Of a DNA stretch of 64,000 bases, positions 17,456 to 26,590 are shown piece after piece (position 1 is the stretch's first letter; the number at the start of each line of letters is the position of its first letter). The translations under genes and the position numbers were made by a program. This DNA comes from Mycobacterium sp. KBS0706 (GTDB taxonomy: Bacteria; Pseudomonadota; Alphaproteobacteria; DSM-16000; Inquilinaceae), in assembly GCF_005938675.2 (NCBI RefSeq), contig NZ_VCCH02000005.1, forward strand, positions 62,001 to 126,000, written 5' to 3'. The notes under the pieces were generated by a model. It was not told the DNA's origin and made no database searches. It saw only the letters and a list, made by a program, of their open reading frames with translations.

Positions 17456-20408
17456 GCAGGCGCTCCCCTTCCGGGTCGTGGAACACGGGCGACACCACCT
17501 CGACCGCCATCTCCTCGCCGCGCACCGGGTCGCAGGCGCGGAGGGTCTCGCCGATCCGCGCCGGGCCGCCGGAGAGCAGGCCGAGCCCGATCCAACGCCC
17601 CAGCCCCGGCGAGTAGGCGACCGAGGTCATGTAGCCCTGGTCGTTGGCCGCGGTGGCCTCGGCCTCCTGCGGCACGAAATGCGCCCCGGCCCGGAGGCGC
17701 CGCGACCGGTCGACCGGCCGGAAGCCGACCAGGGCCGGCCGCGCCGGATCGATCAGCCCCGGCCGCCCGGCCAGGACCCGGCCGATATAGTCCTTCTTGG
17801 TCGACATCATCCGGCCGAGACCAAGATCGGCGGCGGTGGTCTGGCCGTTCAGCTCGTTGCCGGCGGCATGGCCCTTCTCGATCCGCATCACGCCCAGCGC
17901 CTCGGTGCCATAGGGGGTGACGCCGAGATCGGCGCCCGCCTGCATCAGCCGGCGCGCCAGCGCGTCGCCGTAGCGCGCCGGCACCGCGACCTCATAGGCG
18001 AGCTCGCCGGAGAAGGAGATGCGGAACAGCCGCGCGGCGATGCCGCCGCAGACCGTCAGCTCCGCCGCGGCGAGATAGGGGAAGGCCTCGTTGCCGATAT
18101 CGAAGGGGGCGTCGACGATCCGGGCCAGCAGCGCGCGCGCCTTCGGCCCGGCCACCGAGAACTGGGCCCACTGGTCGCTGACCGAGGTGAACTGCACGTC
18201 GAGCTCCGGCCACAGGCACTGGTGGCAGAATTCCATGTGCTGCATCACCTTGGCGGCGTTGGCCGTGGTGGTGGTGACCAGGAACCGGTCCTCGCCCAGC
18301 CGCGAGGTGGTGCCGTCATCCATGACGATGCCGTCCTCGCGCAGCATCAGCCCGTAGCGCGCCTTGCCGACCGGCAGGGTGGTCCAGGTGTTGATGTAGA
18401 GCCGGTTCAGGAACTCCGCCGCATCGGCCCCCTGCAGGTCGATCTTGCCGAGGGTAGAAACGTCGCAGAAGCCGACGGCGGAGCGGACCTGCCGCACCTC
18501 GCGGCTGACCGTCTCCAGCCAGTCCTTTTCGCCGGGGCGCGGGAAGTACTGGGCGCGCAGCCAGGCCCCGGCCTCGACGAACACCGCCCCCTGCTCCGCC
18601 GCCCAGCCGTGCGACGGGGTCAGCCTTGTCGGCCGGAAGTCGCGGCCGCGGGCCTGGCCGGCGAGGGCGCCCAGCGCCACCGGCGTGTAGGGCGGGCGGA
18701 AGCGGGTGGTGCCGACCGCTTCGATGTCCCGCGCCGTGATCTCGGCCATGATGCCGATGGCGTTGACATTCGAGGTCTTGCCCTGGTCGGTCGCCATGCC
18801 GAGGGTGGTGTAGCGCTTGAGGTGCTCGACCGCGCGGAAGCCCTCACGCTCGGCCAGCTCGATGTCCTTGTCGGTGACGTCGTTCTGGAAATCGATGAAG
18901 CGCTTGCCGCCGCCGCCCTTGACCCGCCAGAGGGGGCTGACGCCCGTCGGCTCCGGCGCCGTCTCCGGCAGGTCGAAGCGGCCGCTGTCGAAGCCGCAAT
19001 CGCGCGCTGCTTCGGCCCCGGCCCGGCCGCCGCCGGCGAGGCAGCCGGCCAGGTCGAACACACCGGCCGCGCTGCCGGCCACGCCCATGCCGGCGGGCAG
19101 GTCGCCCGGGATGAAGGCGGCGAGGTCCGCGTTCCAGGCGGGACGGCCGCCGAGATGCGAGGTCAGGTGGACATTCGGGCTGAAGCCGCCGGACATGGCC
19201 AGCAGGTCGCAGGGCAGGGTCGCCGGCCGGCCCGCGGCGTCGCGGATCTCGACCGCGTGCAGCCCGCGGGCGCTGCCGATGGCCCGGGTCACCACGGCGC
19301 CGGCCAGCAGCCGCGTGCCGGCCTGCTGCAGCGTCGATCCCGGCCTTGCGTCGACGATCGCCTCCACCGCCACGCCGGCGGCAGCGAGGTCGGCGGCCAC
19401 GGCGCCGGCGGTGTCGTTGTTGGCGAAGACCACGGCGCGGCGGCCCGGCGCCACGGCATAGCGGTTCAGATAGGTCCGGACCGCGCCGGCCAGCATCACG
19501 CCGGGCCGGTCGTTGTCGCCGAACACCAGCGGCCGCTCCAGGCTGCCCGCCGCCAGCACGCAGCGCTTCGCCACGATGCGCCACAGGCGCTGCCGCGGAG
19601 CGTGCGGCTCGGGCACCGGCAGGTGGTCGCCGACCCGCTCGACCGCGCCATAGGTGCCGTGCTCGAACACGCCGAACACCGTGGTCCGGCGCAGGATGCG
19701 GACCTCCGGTAGGCCCGCCAGCTCGGCCTCCGCCGCGGCAGCCCAGTCCGGCGCCGGCCGATCGTCCAGCGTGCGGCGCTCCGACAGCAGGCTGCCGCCG
19801 AGCCGGGCGCCCTCGTCGCACAGGATCACCCGCGCTCCGGTCCGCCCGGCCGCCAGCGCCGCTGCCAGCCCGGCCGGGCCGGCGCCGACCACCAGCACGT
19901 CGCAGTGGATCGTCGCCTTCTCGTAATGGTCCGGGTCGGGTGCGGTGGCGGCGCGACCGAGGCCGGCGGCGCGGCGGATCAGCGGCTCGTAGACGGCCTC
20001 CCAGAAGCGGGCCGGCCACATGAAGGTCTTGTAGTAGAAGCCGGCGGCGAAGATGGGCGAGAGCAGCCCGTTCACTGCCATCAGGTCGAAGCCGAGGGAC
20101 GGCCAGCGGTTCTGGCTATCCGCCTCCAGCCCGTCGAACAGCTCGACCATGGTGGCGCGGCTGTTCGGCTCCCGCCGTGCGCCACGGCGCAGCTCGACCA
20201 GCGCGTTCGGCTCCTCCGCCCCGGCCGAGAGGATGCCGCGCGGGCGGTGATATTTGAACGACCGTCCGGTCAATCCGACGCCATTGGCCAGCAGCGCCGA
20301 GGCCAGGGTGTCGCCGGGATGGCCCGCGAGCTCGCGCCCGTCGAAGCGGAAGCGCAGCGTCGCCGAACGGTCGATCAGGCCGCCGGTCGGGAGGCGGTAG
20401 CCGCTCAT
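17448..20408 (-). CDS. soxA: Sarcosine oxidase alpha subunit
   Basis: From the ATG at 20408 the protein has 986 residues, normal for SoxA. Order: an N-terminal Fer2_4-like segment (FDGRELAGHPGDTLASALLANG, about 20-95), an NAD-binding Rossmann domain (CDVLVVGAGPAGLAAALAAG, near 170) with a second nucleotide motif later, and a C-terminal GcvT-like tetrahydrofolate domain (IEKGHAAGNELNGQTTAADLG near 860). It binds NAD(+) and folate; with SoxB it oxidises sarcosine to glycine, passing the methyl carbon to folate as 5,10-methylene-THF and making H2O2. It overlaps soxD by four bases and soxG by eight. The frame is open further upstream, but that is antisense-like overlap with soxD. Confidence 0.95.
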   Translation of the reverse strand: MSGYRLPTGGLIDRSATLRFRFDGRELAGHPGDTLASALLANGVGLTGRSFKYHRPRGILSAGAEEPNALVELRRGARREPNSRATMVELFDGLEADSQNRWPSLGFDLMAVNGLLSPIFAAGFYYKTFMWPARFWEAVYEPLIRRAAGLGRAATAPDPDHYEKATIHCDVLVVGAGPAGLAAALAAGRTGARVILCDEGARLGGSLLSERRTLDDRPAPDWAAAAEAELAGLPEVRILRRTTVFGVFEHGTYGAVERVGDHLPVPEPHAPRQRLWRIVAKRCVLAAGSLERPLVFGDNDRPGVMLAGAVRTYLNRYAVAPGRRAVVFANNDTAGAVAADLAAAGVAVEAIVDARPGSTLQQAGTRLLAGAVVTRAIGSARGLHAVEIRDAAGRPATLPCDLLAMSGGFSPNVHLTSHLGGRPAWNADLAAFIPGDLPAGMGVAGSAAGVFDLAGCLAGGGRAGAEAARDCGFDSGRFDLPETAPEPTGVSPLWRVKGGGGKRFIDFQNDVTDKDIELAEREGFRAVEHLKRYTTLGMATDQGKTSNVNAIGIMAEITARDIEAVGTTRFRPPYTPVALGALAGQARGRDFRPTRLTPSHGWAAEQGAVFVEAGAWLRAQYFPRPGEKDWLETVSREVRQVRSAVGFCDVSTLGKIDLQGADAAEFLNRLYINTWTTLPVGKARYGLMLREDGIVMDDGTTSRLGEDRFLVTTTTANAAKVMQHMEFCHQCLWPELDVQFTSVSDQWAQFSVAGPKARALLARIVDAPFDIGNEAFPYLAAAELTVCGGIAARLFRISFSGELAYEVAVPARYGDALARRLMQAGADLGVTPYGTEALGVMRIEKGHAAGNELNGQTTAADLGLGRMMSTKKDYIGRVLAGRPGLIDPARPALVGFRPVDRSRRLRAGAHFVPQEAEATAANDQGYMTSVAYSPGLGRWIGLGLLSGGPARIGETLRACDPVRGEEMAVEVVSPVFHDPEGERLRA

Positions 20409-20665
20409 TCCTGACCTCCCCGGGCGTCGATGGCGCCGAGGATGCGGTGGTCGCGGGTGTCGCGCGTCACCACCAGCCAGGAGCGGCAGCCGCCGCCGTG
20501 ATACCAGTATTCGGCCAGCGCCCCGGCCGGATTGTCGCGGCGATAGGCGTAGTCGACAAAGGCATCGATGCCGGCGTCGGGCGCCGGGCGCCGGACGGTG
20601 GCGTCGCCGAGATAGCTGAACTCCTCCGCCGCGCGCTCGCCGCAATGGGGACAGGGGATCCGCAT
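20405..20665 (-). CDS. soxD: Sarcosine oxidase delta subunit
   Basis: The 86-residue protein has the SoxD zinc site: CPHCGERAAEEFSYLGDA at the N-terminus and the distal CRSWLVVTRDT, with the conserved EYWYHGGGC before it. Delta binds zinc and stabilises the alpha/gamma part. Its end overlaps the soxA start by four bases (translational coupling), and it follows soxB after an eleven-base gap. Confidence 0.95.
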   Translation of the reverse strand: MRIPCPHCGERAAEEFSYLGDATVRRPAPDAGIDAFVDYAYRRDNPAGALAEYWYHGGGCRSWLVVTRDTRDHRILGAIDARGGQE

Positions 20666-20676
20666 GGTCGTGTCCC

Positions 20677-21927
20677 TCAGTGCAGGTTCGGCTGGGCGCC
20701 GACGCCCTTTTCGTCGATCAGGTGGCCGGTGGCGAAGCGGTCGAGGCGATAGGCCGCGTTCAGCGCATGCGGCGCGTCATGGGCGATGGTGTGGGCGAAG
20801 CACCAGCCCGAGGCCGGGGTCGCCTTGAACCCGCCATAGCACCAGCCGGCATTGAGGTAGAGGCCGCGGACCGGCGTGCGGTCGATGATCGGGCTGCCAT
20901 CCATCGACATGTCCATCAGCCCGCCCCATTGCCGCAGCAGGCGCAGCCGGCCGAGCGCCGGCAGGATCGCCAGCCCGCCTTCGACCACGTCCTCGACCAC
21001 CGGCAGGTTGCCGCGCTGGGCGTAGGAGTTGTAGCCGTCGATGTCGCCGCCGAAGACCAGCCCGCCCTTGTCGGACTGGCTGACATAGAAATGGCCGGCG
21101 CCGAAGGTGATGACGCCATCGACCAGCGGCTTCAGCCCTTCCGACACGAAGGCCTGCAGCACATGGCTCTCGATCGGCAGCGTCAGCCCGGCCAGCGCCG
21201 CGACGCGGGAGGAGTTGCCGGCGCAGGCCAGCCCGACCTTGCCGGCCCGGATGCGGCCGCGATTGGTCTCGACCCCGACCACGGCGCCGTCCTCCACCGC
21301 GATGCCGGTGACCTCGCAATTCTGGATGATGTCGACGCCGCGGCTGTCGGCGGCGCGGGCATAGCCCCAGGCGACGGCGTCGTGCCGCACCGTGCCGCCG
21401 CGGCGCTGCCGCAGGCCGCCCTGGATCGGAAAGCGGGCATTGTCGAAGTCGAGCAGCGGCACCAGCGCCCGCACCTGCTCGCGGTCCAGGAGCTCGGCAT
21501 CGACGCCGTGCAGCCGCATGGCGTTGCCGCGCCTTGCATAGGCGTCGCGCTGCGCGTCGGAGTGGAACAGGTTCAGGACGCCGCGCTGGCTGACCATGGC
21601 GTTGTAGTTCAGGTCCTGCTCCAGCCCCTCCCACAGCTTCATCGACCATTCGTAGAACGGGATGTTGCCGGGCAGCAGGTAATTGGAGCGGATGATGGTG
21701 GTGTTGCGGCCGACATTGCCGCCGCCGATCCACCCCCTCTCCAGCACCGCGACGCGGGTGATGCCGTGCTCCTTGGCCAGGTAATGGGCGGTGGCCAGCC
21801 CGTGCCCGCCGCCGCCGACGATGATGACGTCGTAATCCGGCTTCGGCGAAGCGTCGCGCCACGCCGGCGTCCAGCCCTTCTGGCCTTTCAGGGCTTGGCC
21901 CAGCACCGAGAAGATCGAATAGCGCAC
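20677..21927 (-). CDS. soxB: Sarcosine oxidase beta subunit
   Basis: The 416-residue protein starts at a GTG at 21927 with GGAGG six bases upstream, giving the usual MRYSIFSVLGQALKG start. The FAD motif is DYDVIIVGGGGHGLATAHYL (about 31-50). GRNTTIIRSNYLLPGN and GAGHFYVSQSDKGGLVFGGD are SoxB hallmarks. It carries FAD and covalent FMN and is the sarcosine-oxidising subunit. First gene of soxBDAG. An open frame continues upstream into a repeat and is not used. Confidence 0.95.
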   Translation of the reverse strand: MRYSIFSVLGQALKGQKGWTPAWRDASPKPDYDVIIVGGGGHGLATAHYLAKEHGITRVAVLERGWIGGGNVGRNTTIIRSNYLLPGNIPFYEWSMKLWEGLEQDLNYNAMVSQRGVLNLFHSDAQRDAYARRGNAMRLHGVDAELLDREQVRALVPLLDFDNARFPIQGGLRQRRGGTVRHDAVAWGYARAADSRGVDIIQNCEVTGIAVEDGAVVGVETNRGRIRAGKVGLACAGNSSRVAALAGLTLPIESHVLQAFVSEGLKPLVDGVITFGAGHFYVSQSDKGGLVFGGDIDGYNSYAQRGNLPVVEDVVEGGLAILPALGRLRLLRQWGGLMDMSMDGSPIIDRTPVRGLYLNAGWCYGGFKATPASGWCFAHTIAHDAPHALNAAYRLDRFATGHLIDEKGVGAQPNLH

Positions 21928-21953
21928 GCCGTGCCTCCGTTCGAGGTCGGTGC

Positions 21954-22071
21954 TCCCCCTCACCCTCCCGCCGCCTTCGGCGTCGGGCCCCTCCCTCTCC
22001 CCGAGGAGAGGGAATGTTCGCCTCTCCTCGGGGAGAGGTCGAAATCGCACAGCGATTTCGGATGAGGGGGT
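21954..22071. repeat. Palindromic repeat upstream of soxB
   Basis: CCCCTCACCCTC opens and GGATGAGGGGG closes a 118-bp composite palindrome with inner hairpins CTCTCCCCGAGGAGAG, CTCTCCTCGGGGAGAG and CGAAATCGC/GCGATTTCG. The same design is at 56482-56611. It lies between the regulator gene and soxB, so it may split their transcripts. Confidence 0.8.
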
Positions 22072-22162
22072 GGCACCGGCCCATCCGCCTCGGAGTATCG
22101 ATCACGGCAGATCGCTGATTTGCCTCAGCGCGCCACCGGCATGTCCCAATGGGACAAGCGGC

Positions 22163-23107
22163 TCAGCCCTCCCGCTCCCGCGCCGGCGGGTGGCCGAAGC
22201 GGGTGCGGTAGCTGCGCGAGAAATGGCTGGCGCTGACGAAGCCGCAGGCCAGCGCCACCTCGGTCACCGACAGCGTGGTCTGGCGCAGATGGCGCCGGGC
22301 CGCGCGCAGCCGCAGGTCGAGGTAATGCTCGGCCAGGCTGCGGCCCAGCCGGGCGCGGAACAGCCGTTCGAGCTGGCGCAGCGACAGGCCGGCGACCGCC
22401 GCCAGCTCCGGCCGCGACAGCGGCTCCTCGATCCGCTCCTCCATCTTGGCCAGCGCGGCCAGCAGGCCGGGATGGCTGACGCCGAAGCGCCGGCGCGGGT
22501 CCAGCCGCTGCGGGTCGTCGCCATGGCGCAGCTGGGTGTGCATGAACCAGTCGGCGACCTGCGCCGCCAGCGCCGCGCCGTCGCGCTGGCCGATCAGCGC
22601 CTGCATCAGGTCGAGCGCCGCGATGCCGCCGGAACAGGTCAGCCGGCCGCGGTCGATCTCGAACAGATGGCCGCTCGGCTCCAGTTCCGGGAAGCTCTCG
22701 GCGAAGGCGGCGTGGTGATCCCAGTGCAGGGTGAAGCGGTGGCCGTCCAGCACCCCAGCCCGCGCCAGCAGGTAGGGACCGCCGGAGACGGCACCCAGGG
22801 CCGTGCCGTGCCACGCCAGGTCGCGCAGCCGGGCCAGGGTCGGCGGGTGGTCGAAGCCCTCGACGCCGGTGCCGGCGCAGACCAGCAGCAGGTCGGCCTC
22901 GCCCATCGCCTCCGGCGGCCAGTCCGGCGCGATGGCGATACCGTTGGAGGCGCGCACCGGCTGGCCGTCCGGGCTGAAATGCAGCCAGCGATACCGCTCC
23001 TGCCCGCCCAGCAGGTTGGCGGCGCGCAGCGGCTCGATCGCCGCGGCATAGGGCATCAACGGGAAGTTCGGGATCAGCAGGAAACCGACCGTGTACGCCC
23101 CCTCCAT
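22163..23107 (-). CDS. GlxA/GbdR-like AraC regulator (DJ-1/PfpI + HTH)
   Basis: The 314-residue protein has an N-terminal DJ-1/PfpI-like domain ([49 protein letters not shown]) and a C-terminal AraC double helix-turn-helix ([39 protein letters not shown]). This is the layout of GbdR, the Pseudomonas glycine-betaine/dimethylglycine regulator that activates sarcosine oxidase genes. It lies directly upstream of soxB in the same direction. Most likely it activates soxBDAG in response to betaine, dimethylglycine or carnitine breakdown; the ligand is inference. Confidence 0.9.
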   Translation of the reverse strand: MEGAYTVGFLLIPNFPLMPYAAAIEPLRAANLLGGQERYRWLHFSPDGQPVRASNGIAIAPDWPPEAMGEADLLLVCAGTGVEGFDHPPTLARLRDLAWHGTALGAVSGGPYLLARAGVLDGHRFTLHWDHHAAFAESFPELEPSGHLFEIDRGRLTCSGGIAALDLMQALIGQRDGAALAAQVADWFMHTQLRHGDDPQRLDPRRRFGVSHPGLLAALAKMEERIEEPLSRPELAAVAGLSLRQLERLFRARLGRSLAEHYLDLRLRAARRHLRQTTLSVTEVALACGFVSASHFSRSYRTRFGHPPAREREG

Positions 23108-23256
23108 CCGGCTCTCCCGCTATCCCGTCCAATGCTCTGTGTCGGGCCAAGCCTAGCCTCGCCTGCCGGCCGTTGCATGCTTCTTGCTTGCCGACGCGCT
23201 CCGTCTCACTCTTCGATAGCGGGACGTCCCGTGGTCCAGCCGAGGCAGGAGCGCCC

Positions 23257-26200
23257 GTGTCCATAGTCGCCGCCCTTCACCACGTCACCCGCTATCGCTA
23301 CGACCGGCCGGTCGCGCTCGGCCCCCAGGTCATCCGGCTGCGCCCGGCGCCACATTCCCGCACCAAGGTCCCGAGCTATTCGCTGACGGTCACGCCGGCG
23401 AAGCATTTCGTGAACTGGCAGCAGGACCCGCACGGCAACTGGCTGGCGCGGCTGGTGTTCCCGGAGAAGGCAACGGAGTTCGCGATCGAGGTCGACCTGA
23501 CGGCGGAGATGACCGTCATCAACCCGTTCGACTTCTTCATCGAACCCTATGCCGAGACCATCCCCTTCGCCTATCCCGCGGAACTGAAGACGGAGCTGGC
23601 ACCGTATCTGGAGCCCGAGCCGGCTGGGCCGCTTCTGGCCGCTTTCGTAGCAGGGCTGCCTCAGGAAGAGGCACGCACCATCGACTTCCTGGTCGCGCTC
23701 AACGCCCGGCTGCAGCGCGACATCCGCTATCTGGTGCGGATGGAGCCCGGGGTGCAGGAGCCGGAAGAGACGCTGGCCCTGGCCTCCGGCTCCTGCCGCG
23801 ATTCTGCCTGGCTCCTGGTGCAGATCCTGCGCCGGCTCGGCCTGGCCGCCCGCTTCGTGTCCGGCTACCTGATCCAGCTCCGGGCCGATATCGACCCGCT
23901 GGACGGGCCGAAGGGCACTGACAAGGACTTCACCGACCTGCACGCCTGGGCCGAGGCCTACATCCCCGGCGCCGGCTGGATCGGCCTCGACGCCACCTCC
24001 GGTCTGTTGTGCGGCGAGGGCCACATCCCGCTGGCGGCGACGCCGCATTACCGCTCCGCCGCGCCGATCAGCGGCCTGGTCGAGCCGGCGGAGGTCGAGT
24101 TCGAGTTCGCGATGGAGGTGACGCGGATCATCGAGCCGATCCGCATCACCATGCCGTTCTCGGACGAAGCCTGGCAGGCGCTGGACCGGCTGGGCGAGCA
24201 GGTCGATGCCGACCTCGCGGCCCAGGATGTCCGCCTGACCATGGGCGGCGAGCCGACCTTCGTCTCGATCGACGATTTCGAATCGGCGGAATGGAACACC
24301 GCCGCGGTCGGCCCGACGAAGCGCGGCTTCGCCGACGACCTGATCCGGCGGCTGCGCACCCGCTTCGCCCCGGGCGGGATGCTGCATTACGGCCAGGGCA
24401 AATGGTATCCGGGCGAGAGCCTGCCGCGCTGGGCCTTCGCCCTGTACTGGCGCCGCGACGGGAAGCCGGTGTGGCGCGACCCGGAGCTGATCGCGACCGA
24501 GGCCGGACAGCCGGCCGCGAAGCCGGCCGGCGCCGCCGAGGCGGAGCGGCTGGCCGAGGGCATCGCCGAACGGCTCGGCCTTACCGGCTATGTCGTGCCG
24601 GCCTATGAGGACCCGGCGCATTGGCTGCTGAAGGAAAGCGAGCTGCCGGCCAATGTCGACCTGCGGGACCCGAAGATCGCGGACCCGGAAGAGCGCGCCC
24701 GCATGGTCCGCACCTTCGAGCGCGGCCTGGCCGCCCCCACCGGCTACGTCCTGCCGGTGCAACGCTGGAACGCCAAGGCCGGCGGGCGCTGGATCAGCGA
24801 GCGCTGGGCCCTGCGCCGCGGCCGGCTGTTCCTGGTGCCGGGCGATTCCCCAGTCGGGCTGCGCCTGCCGCTGAACGCGCTGCCCTGGGTGCCGCAATCG
24901 GCCTATCCCTTCATCGTGCCGCAGGACCCGTTCGACGAGCGCCCGCCGCTGCCGGACTACCAGCAGCGCCGCCGGGCCGCGGCCGCGGGCGCCGCCGCCG
25001 AGGCGCCGGATGTCGTGCCGCAGCGCGAGACGGCGGTCGAGGGCACGGTCCGCACCGCCCTAAGCATCGAGCCGCGGGACGGCGTGCTGTGCGTGTTCAT
25101 GCCGCCGGTCGAGCGGCTGGAGGATTATCTCGAGCTGCTGGCCGAGATCGAGGCCACGGCCGAGGCGGCCGGCCTGCCGGTGCATATCGAGGGCTACCCG
25201 CCGCCGAACGACTCGCGGCTGCAGGTGATCAAGGTGACGCCCGATCCCGGCGTGATCGAGGTCAATGTCCACCCCGCCGCCAGCTGGCGCGAGGCGGTCG
25301 GCATCACCACCGGCCTGTACGAGGAAGCGCGGCAGGTCCGGCTGGGCGCCGACCGGTTCATGACCGACGGCCGCCACATCGGCACCGGCGGCGGCAACCA
25401 TGTCGTCCTGGGCGGCGTCACCCCGGCGGATTCGCCCTTCCTGCGCCGCCCCGACCTGCTGAAGAGCCTGGTCCTGTACTGGCAGCGCCACCCGGCCCTG
25501 TCCTACCTGTTCTCCGGCCTGTTCATCGGCCCGACCAGCCAGGCGCCGCGGCTGGACGAGGCGCGGCACGATTCGCTGTACGAGCTGGAGATCGCCCTGG
25601 CCCGGGTGCCGGCGCCCGGCGCCGCCCCCCTGCCCCTCTGGCTGGTCGACCGGCTGTTCCGCAACCTCCTGGTCGACGTCACCGGCAACACCCACCGCGC
25701 CGAGATCTGCATCGACAAGCTGTACTCGCCGGACGGGCCGACCGGGCGCCTGGGCCTGGTCGAGTTCCGGTCCTTCGAGATGCCGCCCGACGCCCGGATG
25801 AGCCTGGCGCAGCAGCTGCTGCTGCGGGCCCTGATCGCCTGGTTCTGGCGCGAGCCGCAGCAGGGCGGGCTGGTGCGCTGGGGCACCGCGCTGCACGACC
25901 GCTTCATGCTGCCGCATTTCGTCTGGCAGGACATGCTCGGCGTGCTGGCCGACCTGGGCCGGGCCGGCTATGCCTGCGACCCGGACTGGTTCGAGGCGCA
26001 GCGCGAGTTCCGCTTCCCGATCCTCGGCCGGGCCGAGCGCGGCGACGTGGCGCTGGAGCTGCGCCAGGCGCTGGAGCCCTGGCATGTGATGGGCGAGGAA
26101 GGATCCGCCGGCGGCACCGTCCGCTATGTCGACAGCTCGGTCGAGCGGCTGCAGATCCAGGCCCGGGGCGTCGTCCCCGGCCGCCACATCATCGCCTGCA

Positions 26201-26562
26201 ACGGCCGCCGCCTGCCGCTGGCAAGCACCGGCACCTCGGGCGAGGCGGTGGCGGGCGTCCGCTTCAAGGCCTGGCAGCCGGCCAGCGGCCTGCACCCGAC
26301 CATCCCGGTCCACACCCCGCTGACCTTCGACGTGATCGATGCCTGGAGCGGCCGGTCACTGGGCGGCTTCGTCTACCACGCCGCGCATCCCGGCGGCCGG
26401 AACTATGATACATTTCCGATAAATTCTTACGAAGCCGAAGCACGACGCCTCGCGCGTTTCCAGGATCACGGGCATACTCCCGGGCCGACGGGCCTGCCGC
26501 CCGAGGAGCGAACGAGCGAGTTTCCGTTGACCCTGGATTTGAGAACGCCGATTGGCCGGTGA
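23257..26562 (+). CDS. Large transglutaminase-like protein with DUF2126
   Basis: The GTG at 23257 has AGGAG five bases upstream and gives the usual family start ([19 protein letters not shown]); 1101 residues. Residues about 1-90 form the N-terminal beta domain of bacterial transglutaminases, and about 150-270 the transglutaminase fold with Cys180 (GSCRDSAW), His229 (DLHAWAEA) and Asp245 (GLDATSG). The remaining 800 residues are DUF2126 with [13 protein letters not shown] and [11 protein letters not shown] motifs. There is no signal peptide. It heads a cluster with an ATP-grasp/alpha-E fusion and a second transglutaminase; this set is predicted to make or cleave peptide-type amide bonds. Function is unproven. 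Confidence 0.92.
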   Translation: MSIVAALHHVTRYRYDRPVALGPQVIRLRPAPHSRTKVPSYSLTVTPAKHFVNWQQDPHGNWLARLVFPEKATEFAIEVDLTAEMTVINPFDFFIEPYAETIPFAYPAELKTELAPYLEPEPAGPLLAAFVAGLPQEEARTIDFLVALNARLQRDIRYLVRMEPGVQEPEETLALASGSCRDSAWLLVQILRRLGLAARFVSGYLIQLRADIDPLDGPKGTDKDFTDLHAWAEAYIPGAGWIGLDATSGLLCGEGHIPLAATPHYRSAAPISGLVEPAEVEFEFAMEVTRIIEPIRITMPFSDEAWQALDRLGEQVDADLAAQDVRLTMGGEPTFVSIDDFESAEWNTAAVGPTKRGFADDLIRRLRTRFAPGGMLHYGQGKWYPGESLPRWAFALYWRRDGKPVWRDPELIATEAGQPAAKPAGAAEAERLAEGIAERLGLTGYVVPAYEDPAHWLLKESELPANVDLRDPKIADPEERARMVRTFERGLAAPTGYVLPVQRWNAKAGGRWISERWALRRGRLFLVPGDSPVGLRLPLNALPWVPQSAYPFIVPQDPFDERPPLPDYQQRRRAAAAGAAAEAPDVVPQRETAVEGTVRTALSIEPRDGVLCVFMPPVERLEDYLELLAEIEATAEAAGLPVHIEGYPPPNDSRLQVIKVTPDPGVIEVNVHPAASWREAVGITTGLYEEARQVRLGADRFMTDGRHIGTGGGNHVVLGGVTPADSPFLRRPDLLKSLVLYWQRHPALSYLFSGLFIGPTSQAPRLDEARHDSLYELEIALARVPAPGAAPLPLWLVDRLFRNLLVDVTGNTHRAEICIDKLYSPDGPTGRLGLVEFRSFEMPPDARMSLAQQLLLRALIAWFWREPQQGGLVRWGTALHDRFMLPHFVWQDMLGVLADLGRAGYACDPDWFEAQREFRFPILGRAERGDVALELRQALEPWHVMGEEGSAGGTVRYVDSSVERLQIQARGVVPGRHIIACNGRRLPLASTGTSGEAVAGVRFKAWQPASGLHPTIPVHTPLTFDVIDAWSGRSLGGFVYHAAHPGGRNYDTFPINSYEAEARRLARFQDHGHTPGPTGLPPEERTSEFPLTLDLRTPIGR

Positions 26563-26590
26563 AGCTTCGCTGCGCGCCGGGGAGGATGCG

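Noticed and set aside
17067..19712. 881-codon frame antisense to soxA/soxG
   Set aside because: Composition-driven by high G+C; soxA motifs are unambiguous on the reverse strand.
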